From Mycobacterium sp. (lineage in GTDB: Bacteria > Actinomycetota > Actinomycetes > Mycobacteriales > Mycobacteriaceae), in NCBI GenBank assembly GCA_025965815.1, contig JAOPWF010000697.1:1-7225 (forward strand): DNA of 7,225 nucleotides, in the 5' to 3' direction. Of the stretch, positions 1 through 5,893 are shown piece by piece. The translations under genes and the position numbers were made by a program. The notes beneath the pieces were generated by a model, which worked only from the letters and a program-made list of their open reading frames with translations, ran no database searches and had not been told where the DNA came from. Numbering within the stretch: the first letter of the stretch is position 1; each line of letters starts with the position of its first letter.

Positions 1-16
1 GGTCACAGACCAATAC

Positions 17-33
17 TGTCACATTTAATGACA
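17..33. repeat. TGTCA-N7-TGACA dyad overlapping the end of the DUF1772 gene
   Basis: Perfect 5-base arms TGTCA (17-21) and TGACA (29-33) flank a 7-base AT-rich centre that includes the TAA stop of the DUF1772 gene. It could be an operator for a gene to the left of the window. The 10-mer TGTCACATTT at 17-26 recurs at 4244-4253 and, inverted, at 6021-6030. Confidence 0.25.
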
Positions 34-544
34 ATCATCAACAGTGATATTTGCGTCTCCGCGGCGGCGATGCTCCATGCCCCGGGTGTTGGTTGCCGCC
101 GCGAGCAATCCGAAGGCGACGACGGCGGCAACGATCCGGCCGAGGTGGGCGATCTGCCAACGATCCCGCACGCTGGCCCAGTCCAGGGGAGTTGCCTGCA
201 CCGTCCAATGAACCTGGTCGGCGTTGATGGGAATGCTGACGAGCTGGCTGGTGGCGAAGACCGCCGCGGGCAGGACAAGCGCTGCCAGTATCAGCCAGCG
301 GCTGCCGTCTCGCCGCCGGACCGCTGTGACGAGAAGGATCGCCGTGGCGACGATCGCCGGCGGCAACAGAACCGTGGCGAGAACATCGAGCCCCACGAGC
401 TCGACCTGGCGAACCTGCGTGTAGACCGCGGCGTCAAAGCTCCTCAGGCCTCGCTTCAATGACCAGCACGGCCATCAGGAACCCGGCGAACAGGCCGGAG
501 AACACCACACAGATGTAGAGCGCGATTCTCGACACTGTCGTCAC
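25..544 (-). CDS. DUF1772-type small membrane protein, interrupted by a +1 frameshift
   Basis: The C-terminal part (frame open to TAA at 27-25) has hydrophobic helices and a late DWxxxRDRW...H..R signature that I associate with DUF1772 (anthrone-oxygenase-like) membrane proteins. The missing first helix (SRIALYICVVFSGLFAGF) lies just upstream in another frame, which ends at TGA 436-434. The likely start is GTG at 544, with AAGGGAG four bases upstream. Joined by a +1 shift, the product is 172 residues with about four membrane segments, a normal size for the family. The downstream frame alone would need a TTG at 459 without a good ribosome site and would lose helix one, so I treat both parts as one gene. 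Function is unknown. The frame change is a mutation, a sequencing error or a recoding site (see findings). The family call comes from recognition of the pattern, not from a search. Confidence 0.6.
433..445 (-). promoter_or_regulatory. Possible +1 recoding site GAGGAG-CTT-TGA-C
   Basis: At the end of the upstream frame of the DUF1772 gene the minus strand reads GAG GAG CTT TGA C. CTT-TGA-C is the slip sequence used for programmed +1 frameshifting in bacterial prfB, where a Shine-Dalgarno-like stretch precedes it. Slipping from CTT to TTT continues directly into GAC GCC GCG, the downstream DUF1772 frame. Here the purine stretch touches CTT, whereas in prfB it lies three bases away, so the geometry is not ideal. 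A plain one-base insertion in the nearby GGCC is an equally good or better explanation. Confidence 0.25.
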
Positions 545-798
545 GCTGCTCCCTTCTTGGAGATCGGCGAGAGACGCGTCGTCGGTTGTCCGTGTGCAGA
601 TTTCATGCAGAACAGCAGAATTGGGATGCTCATAAACGAAGGACGGGACAGTGTCGCGGAAAGTTTCGCCGTTGGCGCGCCCACTTTGCCCATCGACGGC
701 GGGCGACGCGGGGGAGACCCGGCTGCCCTGGCTGCGCGCTACCTGGCCGTGTTTGGGCGATCGACGCGAGGGTACGGTTCCTTGGCGAGGGGCAATTG
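545..798. other. Intergenic region between divergent DUF1772 and OGG-fold genes
   Basis: These 254 bases hold no coding region I can support. An open stretch on the plus strand (557-817, TTG start, no ribosome site) runs through it, but its translation has no recognisable domain. The region presumably carries the promoter of the minus-strand DUF1772 gene and perhaps lost 5' sequence of the OGG-fold gene. I found no convincing -35/-10 pair. Confidence 0.4.
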
Positions 799-1209
799 TT
801 GGTACGAAGTGATGTAGCTGGCGTTGATGCTGACGGCCTGGCGACCTGGCTTTTCGACGGGCAGGTCCCCGACCGCGATTGCTATGTGCTGGGCCATGGC
901 TCCGACCGGGACGTCTCGATGCGCAGGCACCTGCTGGCGACGACCACCAAGTTTTTGTACTTCGGCGGTTGGGGGGCAAGACCCGGTCGGCTCCAGCCCT
1001 TGATCATGGATGCCAACGTCATCGCCGCTCTGCAAGCTTTGACCGGGGAGCAGTGGATCAACGGTTGGCGGGTCGACTACGTCCGCTATCTTTATCGCGC
1101 GGCGGATTGGGCCGCGCAGTTGGGTACCACCGGCGATGTGATTGAGCGCGGCCTGAGCGAAAAGGGCAGCACGTTGCTGAACACCCGACCACGCGTGAGT
1201 CGTAATTAG
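799..1209 (+). CDS. OGG-fold (8-oxoguanine DNA glycosylase-like) protein, probably a truncated remnant
   Basis: The C-terminal half carries TTKFLYF, then a PLIMDANV segment and a W..DYVRYLYRAADWA helix ending in DVIERGL. This is the order I know from actinobacterial proteins annotated as 8-oxoguanine DNA glycosylase OGG-fold proteins, where FFTKFLYF contains the lysine equivalent to the catalytic one. In those proteins a helix-hairpin-helix (I-x-GLG) directly precedes the lysine motif. Here RRHLLATTTKFLYF follows at once, so some 30-50 residues seem deleted. The start is uncertain: TTG at 799 has GAGGGG six bases upstream and gives 136 residues, shorter than the roughly 200 or more usual for the family. 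The open frame extends upstream to 586, but that part is rich in R, G and P and unlike a folded protein. It is probably non-functional or very divergent; base excision repair activity is doubtful. Confidence 0.45.
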   Translation: MVRSDVAGVDADGLATWLFDGQVPDRDCYVLGHGSDRDVSMRRHLLATTTKFLYFGGWGARPGRLQPLIMDANVIAALQALTGEQWINGWRVDYVRYLYRAADWAAQLGTTGDVIERGLSEKGSTLLNTRPRVSRN

Positions 1210-1363
1210 CAGCGCTTGCCATCGACGGACGCCATCCTGATCAGCGACGCCGCGGAGATCTGAGGCGTCACGGTGCTCGGCTGTAAGACTGTAAGCACGA
1301 TGCGACGGAGCAAAAGCTCGAGACCAGCCTGAGCGAAGGCGAACCACCAGATCGGGCAGCGCG

Positions 1364-1392
1364 TTTCAACAGGCCGCCATTGCGGCAATAAT
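1364..1392 (+). promoter_or_regulatory. Candidate sigma-A-type promoter of the GH13 gene
   Basis: TTTCAA (1364-1369) and AATAAT (1387-1392) are separated by 17 bases. The -10 matches TATAAT at five of six positions and the -35 matches TTGACA at about half. It would start transcripts near 1399, about 55 bases before the ATG at 1454. An alternative reading, GTTT (1363-1366) plus 17 bases plus GGCAAT (1384-1389), is a weak SigF-like site. No other AT-rich hexamer of this quality lies between 1210 and 1453. Confidence 0.35.
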
Positions 1393-1396
1393 GGCG
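1375..1396. repeat. Inverted repeat overlapping the -10, possible operator
   Basis: CGCCATT (1375-1381) and AATGGCG (1390-1396) are perfect 7-base arms around an 8-base centre, with a nested ATTGC-G-GCAAT palindrome at 1379-1389. The outer repeat covers the candidate -10 hexamer of the GH13 gene, the position expected of a repressor operator. No regulator gene is seen in the window. As RNA it would be only a small hairpin. Confidence 0.3.
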
Positions 1397-1453
1397 CGGA
1401 CGGTGGCGTCGGACCAGCCGCGGTCGTCGACGTAACCGGTAGGAAGGAAGCGG

Positions 1454-3685
1454 ATGTCGGAAACGAAGGAGATGGGAGACGAGCAGGCCCACGAGCCGGC
1501 TGAGATCACCTACGCCGAGCACTTCCACCCAGCTCGTCCGCGCACGTTGCGCTTCCGACCCCGAGTCAAGGCACCCTTCACGCGCCGATCAGTTGCCCAG
1601 GACGGTCCGGCCACAGGTGAGAACTCCGCCTACGTGTCCTGGCTCCTCTCGCAGTCCATGCTGGCCGACGCCAACGAGATCAGCCAGCAATTCTCCGGCC
1701 AGGGCTCAATGTGGCAAAACCCATATGCCACCCCGAACCCTCGTGCCGCTGTGGATGCGGCCTCGGTGTGGTTCACCGCCTACCCGCTGTCGCTGATCAC
1801 CCGTCCCGATGTGTCCTTCCTGAAGACGATGGCCGACGAGGACATGTGGAAGGCCTTCTCCGAGATCGGCATCGAAGCGATTCACACGGGACCTGTGAAG
1901 CGGGCGGGCGGCATTGCCGGGTGGCAGTACACCCCGAGCGTGGATGGCCACTTCGATCGCATCAGTACCCAAATTGATCCCGCGTTCGGAACTGAAGAAG
2001 AATTCCGGGAAATTTGCGCCGCCGCAGGCTGGTATGGCGGCACCATCATCGACGACATTGTGCCTGGGCATACCGGCAAGGGTGCCGACTTCCGACTTGC
2101 CGAGATGAAGTACGCGGACTATCCCGGCATCTACCACATGGTCGAGATCGACCCCCGCGACTGGCATGAACTGCCCGATGTTCCGGGCGGCGCGGATTCG
2201 GTCAATATCGACGCCGCCACCGAGGAGTGGCTCGACAAAGCCGGCTACATCATCGGCCGCCTTCAGCGGGTGATCTTCTACGCCGAGGGCGTCAAGGAAA
2301 CCAATTGGAGCGTTACCCGCCCAGTTGTCGGTGTCGACGGCGTCGAACGTCGCTGGGTGTACCTGCACTACTTCAAGGACGGGCAACCATCCATCAACTG
2401 GCTGGACCCGTCATTCGCCGGCATGCGCATGGTGATCGGCGACGCCCTACATTCCCTCACCGATCTCGGCTCTGGGGCGCTGCGTCTCGACGCGAACGGC
2501 TTTCTAGGTGCGGAGAAGAACGCCGCCGAAGGCGATTCCGGGTGGTCGGAGGGCCACCCACTGTCCGAGGCGGCCAATCACCTGATCGCCAGCATGGTGC
2601 GGAAAGTGGGCGGGTTCACCTTCCAGGAGCTCAATCTGACGATCGATGACATCCGCGAAACCGGCGAAGCCGGCGCCGACCTGTCCTACGACTTCATCAA
2701 CCGGCCCGCCTACCACCACGCGCTGGCCACGGCCGACACCGAATTCCTCCGGCTCACCCTGCGCGCAACGTTGGAGCTCGGCATCGATCCCGCGTCACTG
2801 GTGCACGCTCTGCAGAACCACGACGAACTGACCTACGAGCTGGTGCACTGGTCGACCGGCCACCGCGACGACACCTACACCTACAAGGGCGAGCCGATCA
2901 CCGGTGAAGAGCTCGGAGACACCATCCGCCACGACTTGACCGAACGCCTTACCGGACCGAAGGCCCCCTACAACCGCGTTTTCACCACGAACGGAATCGC
3001 CTCTACCACTGCGACGGTTATTTCAGCCGCTCTCGGCATCACCGACCTGGATGAGATCGACGACATCGACCTCATCCGTCGAGCGCATCTGTTGCTGGCG
3101 ATGTTCAACGCGTTACAGCCCGGGGTGTTCGCCCTATCCGGCTGGGACCTGTGCGGGATGCTCACGCTACCCACGGAGGAGGTCGCCGAACTGGTCGAAG
3201 GCGGCGACACTCGCTGGATTCACCGCGCCGCCCATGACCTCATGGGGGTCAACGCGCGGGCCACCCGGTCCTCAGCCGGAATGCCCCGGGGCCGCAGCCT
3301 CTACGGTTCGATCCCCGAGCAGCTTGCCGATGAGACCAGTTTCCTGCGCCAACTGCAGGCGATTCTGAAGGTCCGTTCCCACTACGGCATAGCCACCAGT
3401 CGGCAGCTCGACATCCCCGAGGTTTCACACCGGGGGATGCTCGTGCTGGTTCACCAGCTCGAAGACCCCCGTCAACAGCAGCTCACCGTGCTCAACTTCG
3501 CCAACGAAGAGATCGCAGGCACCGTCCGCTCCGAACATCTACCGCCAGGCGCTCAGGTGTCAGACATGTTCACCGGCAAGGCCTTTGCTTCCATCGACGA
3601 TTTACACAGCTTCGCTGTGGAGATGCCTCCGCTCCACGGCTTGTCGCTACTCGTCGAATCCCCGCTTGACGACGAAACGGACTAA
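1454..3685 (+). CDS. GH13 trehalose synthase-like enzyme (maltose alpha-D-glucosyltransferase type)
   Basis: This is a 743-residue cytoplasmic enzyme with no signal peptide or membrane segment. The four GH13 regions are all present: DDIVPGH (about 200-206), [10 protein letters not shown] with nucleophile Asp346, FTFQEL with acid/base Glu392, and [11 protein letters not shown] with Asp457. NHDELT is also the region IV signature of trehalose synthases, which isomerise maltose and trehalose. A basic N-terminal extension of about 50 residues precedes the barrel, and residues from about 660 form the usual C-terminal beta domain. It is longer than classical mycobacterial TreS (about 600 residues) and has no fused maltokinase, so it seems to belong to a separate long trehalose-synthase-like GH13 subgroup. 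The ATG at 1454 has AGGAAGG six bases upstream. No glgE, pep2 or otsAB neighbour is present. The catalytic residues are intact; the exact substrate is inferred. Confidence 0.85.
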   Translation: MSETKEMGDEQAHEPAEITYAEHFHPARPRTLRFRPRVKAPFTRRSVAQDGPATGENSAYVSWLLSQSMLADANEISQQFSGQGSMWQNPYATPNPRAAVDAASVWFTAYPLSLITRPDVSFLKTMADEDMWKAFSEIGIEAIHTGPVKRAGGIAGWQYTPSVDGHFDRISTQIDPAFGTEEEFREICAAAGWYGGTIIDDIVPGHTGKGADFRLAEMKYADYPGIYHMVEIDPRDWHELPDVPGGADSVNIDAATEEWLDKAGYIIGRLQRVIFYAEGVKETNWSVTRPVVGVDGVERRWVYLHYFKDGQPSINWLDPSFAGMRMVIGDALHSLTDLGSGALRLDANGFLGAEKNAAEGDSGWSEGHPLSEAANHLIASMVRKVGGFTFQELNLTIDDIRETGEAGADLSYDFINRPAYHHALATADTEFLRLTLRATLELGIDPASLVHALQNHDELTYELVHWSTGHRDDTYTYKGEPITGEELGDTIRHDLTERLTGPKAPYNRVFTTNGIASTTATVISAALGITDLDEIDDIDLIRRAHLLLAMFNALQPGVFALSGWDLCGMLTLPTEEVAELVEGGDTRWIHRAAHDLMGVNARATRSSAGMPRGRSLYGSIPEQLADETSFLRQLQAILKVRSHYGIATSRQLDIPEVSHRGMLVLVHQLEDPRQQQLTVLNFANEEIAGTVRSEHLPPGAQVSDMFTGKAFASIDDLHSFAVEMPPLHGLSLLVESPLDDETD

Positions 3686-3716
3686 GTGGGGCGCATACCC
3701 ACCAGCGTGCTGAGCC

Positions 3717-3739
3717 GCCCGCGTCGCGAGAATGCGGGC
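3717..3739 (+). terminator. Weak hairpin after the GH13 gene
   Basis: GCCCGC (3717-3722) and GCGGGC (3734-3739) can pair around an 11-base loop, 31 bases after the TAA of the GH13 gene. No T-run follows, which is common for actinobacterial terminators but also makes the call weak. A smaller GTGGG/CCCAC pair lies at 3686-3702. Confidence 0.25.
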
Positions 3740-3760
3740 TTGGGGTCACGCATCGCGGAG

Positions 3761-4020
3761 TCAGATCGGGAGCAACCCTTCAACGTTGCCGTGAGCGATC
3801 GCTTTTTGTCGGATACCGAAAGGGCAGCTAGCTCAAGAGATCCCGCAGCGTTGTCACGAATGACGCACGGGAAGTCTTCGGAGTAGATGATCCGCGCCGC
3901 GCCGAGTTCGGCGACAACGTGATTCAGCTGGTTCTGGTTGAACATTCCCGACGGCGTCACCCACACCTGTTCCCGGTAGTAACTGCTGATCTCGCGTTCC
4001 AGCTGAGCGGCACCGAGGCT
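3761..4020 (-). pseudogene. C-terminal remnant of an amidohydrolase-family (PF04909-type) gene, frameshifted
   Basis: Minus-strand translation gives YYREQVWVTPSGM, then LGAARIIYSEDFP, the usual late strand of amidohydrolase-2 metal-dependent hydrolases with the conserved Asp of the S-[DE]-[DF]-[FY]-P motif. The frame is lost after SVSDK at a run of five A (minus strand, 3807-3803). In the neighbouring frame the protein continues as AIAHGNVEGLLPI and stops at TGA 3763-3761, matching the IAHGNAERLL ending of the family. One base appears deleted in the homopolymer. Only about 85 of roughly 300 residues remain; the N-terminal metal ligands (HxH) are not found upstream, where similarity stops near 4020. 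The gene is therefore dead whether or not the small frameshift is a sequencing error. Its original substrate cannot be told. Confidence 0.7.
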
Positions 4021-4079
4021 GGCGGAGCAGCCGACTGGCTCCAATGGCCGCAGTCCCAATTTTTCACTCCGCAGGTGAC

Positions 4080-4095
4080 GTTGATCTTGATCAAC
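4080..4095. repeat. Near-perfect 16-base palindrome GTTGATC-TT-GATCAAC
   Basis: Two perfect 7-base arms flank a TT centre. A third GATC and the direct repeat GTGGAT-CA-GTGGAT (4100-4113) follow within 20 bases. The size and symmetry suit a dimeric transcription factor site. It lies about 60 bases upstream of where amidohydrolase similarity ends, so it may be a leftover operator of that gene or of deleted DNA. Confidence 0.35.
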
Positions 4096-4147
4096 CCCTG
4101 TGGATCAGTGGATTTCGCCTTCTTGACGCTCGACGTACGGAAACAGT

Positions 4148-4196
4148 GAGCTCCGTGTGGCCGCCGATCGAGGGGTTAGACGGCAACACGGAGCAC
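4148..4196. repeat. Long imperfect inverted repeat (16-base arms)
   Basis: CTCCGTGTGGCCGCC (4151-4165) pairs with GACGGCAACACGGAG (4179-4193) at 13 of 15 positions, and 4150 pairs with 4194. The loop is 13 bases. It would make a strong RNA hairpin on either strand, yet no T-run follows on either side. It could be a bidirectional terminator, a degenerate transposon end pair, or a structured leader element. Confidence 0.45.
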
Positions 4197-4231
4197 TACG
4201 GGCATAGCAATGTTCGACCGAAACTGTTGCC

Positions 4232-4260
4232 TTGCGGCGAAAATGTCACATTTGGGTAAT
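4232..4260 (+). promoter_or_regulatory. Promoter-like pair with a perfect palindrome in the spacer
   Basis: TTGCGG (4232-4237) and GGTAAT (4255-4260) are 17 bases apart, each matching the sigma-70 consensus at three or four of six positions. The spacer holds AAATGT-C-ACATTT (4241-4253), a perfect 13-base palindrome. If real, it would transcribe toward the transporter gene with a leader of about 230 bases. The promoter call is weak; the palindrome is a direct observation. Confidence 0.25.
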
Positions 4261-4434
4261 TTTTGCGCCAGGCGCCAGCTGGCCGGCGCCCCCGGCTCCG
4301 GATCGATCGTCTGCCGCCGCTGCCCCACTGCTTCCCGCTCAACGCGTCGTAGCGGTCGGGTGGATGTGCAGGTTGACCCGCGCATACGTCGTTTCTGAGC
4401 TGCTCTGGCAGATGGTTGCCTAGGTGAACAGTTC

Positions 4435-4461
4435 GATTGCCGCCTTAAAAGGCGCCCAATC
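4435..4461. repeat. Inverted repeat upstream of the MHS transporter gene, possible operator
   Basis: GATTG (4435-4439) and CGCCTT (4441-4446) are mirrored by AAGGCG (4449-4454) and CAATC (4457-4461), separated by AA at the centre and small unpaired steps. Eleven bases pair on each side. The element ends 37 bases before the transporter ATG, in the place expected for the -35 region or an operator. As RNA it would be a compact hairpin without a T-run. Confidence 0.4.
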
Positions 4462-4498
4462 CGGCCCACGGCTAGCGGAGTAGTTCCATTATCAATGT

Positions 4499-5827
4499 AT
4501 GGCGACCGATAAGACGGAGCTGGATCCGGAATCGCAGCGCGTACAGGTGCGGCGTGCGGCGCTAGGAAGCGCGATCGGCACCACGATCGAGTGGTACGAC
4601 TTCTTCCTCTACAACACGGCCGCCGCGCTGGTTTTCCCGCACGTGTTCTTTCCGGCTTCGAGCGCGTACGCGGGTGCGATGCAGTCCTTTGCTACCTACG
4701 CGGTCGGGTTCGCCGCGCGCCCGGTGGGGGCGGCGATATTCGGGCACTGGGGTGACCGGATCGGGCGGAAGACCACGCTGATCATCACGCTGTTGGTCAT
4801 GGGCATCGCCTCCGCCATCGTCGGCATCCTGCCGGGGACCGCGTCGATCGGGTTGGCCGCGCCGCTGCTACTGGTGCTGCTGCGGCTGGTGCAGGGCATC
4901 GCGATCGGCGGTGAGTGGAGCGGGTCGGTGCTGCTGGCGATGGAGTGGGGTGACCAGGACAGGCGTGGGCTGCTCGGAAGTGCCGCGCAGATCGGTGTTC
5001 CGGTTGGGTTGGTGCTCGGCACCGGAGGCATGACGCTGCTTTCCGCGACGTTGTCGCCCGAGGCGTTCAACTCCTGGGGTTGGCGGGTGCCGTTCCTGGC
5101 CAGCTTGGTGCTGGTGGCCGTCGGGCTGGTGATCCGGCTGAAGATCCTCGAGACACCCATGTTCGCCAGGGTGCTGGCCCAAGGCAAAACCGCGCGCGCA
5201 CCAGTGATGGAGGCGATCCGGCGCCATTGGCGGGAGATCCTGCTCTCGGCGGGGGCACGATTCAGCGAGCAGATGCCGTTCTACCTGTTCACCACCTTCG
5301 TGCTGACCTATGTCGTGTCGCGGCACCACTACAGCAAGACATTTGTGCTCACCGCGGTCTTGGCGGGCGCGGTGCTCGAGCTCGCGATGATCCCGCTGTT
5401 CTCGCACCTGTCGGACAGGTTCGGCCGCAAGCGGGTGTACCTGACCGGAGCCGTCCTGACCGGATTGCTCGCCTTTCCGTACTTCGCCGTTCTGTCTCAC
5501 GGCGGCCGCGTGCTGATCTTCATCGCCATCGTGTTGTCGTTGGTACTGCACGCCATGCAGTACGGGCCCCAGGCCGCGCTGATCGGCGAAAGCTTCCCGA
5601 CCCACCTGCGCTACGGCGGCGCCGGTCTCGGCTACCAGCTGGCGTCGGTCTTCGCCGGCGGCCCGGCGCCCCTACTGGCGACGTGGCTGCTGCACGAGAC
5701 CGGGACGCCCTATTCGATTTCCGTTTACATCGTCGTTGCCGCGGTTATCACGGTGGCGTGCGTCCGCGCCCTGCCCGACCGGTCCCACTCGGACATCGAT
5801 GACGCGGCAGTCTACAGCAGGCCCTGA
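4499..5827 (+). CDS. MHS-family (metabolite:H+ symporter) MFS transporter
   Basis: This 442-residue protein has twelve predicted membrane segments. Family hallmarks are GTTIEWYDFFLY in helix 1 (27-38), motif A GHWGDRIGRK (82-91) between helices 2 and 3, RLVQGIAIGGEWSG (129-142) in helix 4, ETPMF (218-222) at the start of the central loop, and the second motif A SHLSDRFGRK (302-311). These mark the MHS branch of the major facilitator superfamily, relatives of KgtP, ShiA and ProP, which import a carboxylate or similar metabolite with protons across the cytoplasmic membrane. The substrate cannot be read from the sequence. No good Shine-Dalgarno precedes the ATG at 4499 (GGAG lies about 18 bases away), but CATTAT at 4487-4492 sits at -10 spacing from that A, so a leaderless mRNA is plausible. 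The gene stands alone and converges on the LysA-like gene. Confidence 0.88.
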   Translation: MATDKTELDPESQRVQVRRAALGSAIGTTIEWYDFFLYNTAAALVFPHVFFPASSAYAGAMQSFATYAVGFAARPVGAAIFGHWGDRIGRKTTLIITLLVMGIASAIVGILPGTASIGLAAPLLLVLLRLVQGIAIGGEWSGSVLLAMEWGDQDRRGLLGSAAQIGVPVGLVLGTGGMTLLSATLSPEAFNSWGWRVPFLASLVLVAVGLVIRLKILETPMFARVLAQGKTARAPVMEAIRRHWREILLSAGARFSEQMPFYLFTTFVLTYVVSRHHYSKTFVLTAVLAGAVLELAMIPLFSHLSDRFGRKRVYLTGAVLTGLLAFPYFAVLSHGGRVLIFIAIVLSLVLHAMQYGPQAALIGESFPTHLRYGGAGLGYQLASVFAGGPAPLLATWLLHETGTPYSISVYIVVAAVITVACVRALPDRSHSDIDDAAVYSRP

Positions 5828-5861
5828 AGCCATACGTTGCGGTAGGCGGATCTCGCGGCCG

Positions 5862-5879
5862 CGCACGATCGTTCGTGCG
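5862..5879. terminator. Hairpin at the convergent junction, probable bidirectional terminator
   Basis: CGCACGA (5862-5868) and TCGTGCG (5873-5879) form a perfect 7-base stem around TCGT. It lies 34 bases after the transporter stop and 14 bases after the stop of the convergent LysA-like gene, in the only 66 bases between them. No T-run follows on either strand, as is frequent in actinobacteria. Confidence 0.5.
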
Positions 5880-5893
5880 TCAAGTGTTGTGGT

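Larger units (their letters stand above)
4060..4498. other. Gene-free region rich in inverted repeats
   Basis: These 439 bases separate the amidohydrolase remnant from the transporter gene. Open stretches exist on both strands (for example 4176-4469 minus), but their translations are low-complexity Arg/Pro/Ala-rich and match nothing I recognise. The region contains four separate inverted repeats, listed individually, and a promoter-like pair. It may include the scar of the deletion that removed most of the amidohydrolase gene. I could not identify a transposase fragment. Confidence 0.5.

Noticed and set aside
557..817. Plus-strand open frame of 86 codons that might be the N-terminus of the OGG-fold gene in another frame
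   Set aside because: It begins with TTG without a ribosome site, has no recognisable domain, and I could not align it with the start of the OGG-fold family.
434..979. Long minus-strand frame of 181 codons as a single gene
   Set aside because: Only its last 36 codons, from GTG 544, look like protein; the rest is Arg/Pro/Ser-rich shadow of the opposite strand.
739..1347. Minus-strand frame of 202 codons opposite the OGG-fold gene
   Set aside because: It is the antisense of a recognisable protein and its own translation shows no domain or ribosome site.
1706..2386. Minus-strand frame of 226 codons opposite the GH13 gene
   Set aside because: It lies fully inside a clear enzyme gene; long antisense frames are expected in GC-rich coding DNA.
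4080..4200. IS21-like insertion sequence end (GGATCAGT-type repeats)
   Set aside because: The resemblance rests on a few bases; no transposase fragment or target duplication could be found.
4176..4469. Minus-strand frame of 97 codons between the amidohydrolase remnant and the transporter
   Set aside because: It is low-complexity and basic, has no ribosome site, and spans several inverted repeats.
4868..5802. Long frames of about 240 codons in other frames over the transporter gene
   Set aside because: Their translations are rich in Arg, Gly, His and Gln with no motif, while the real frame encodes a complete MHS transporter.
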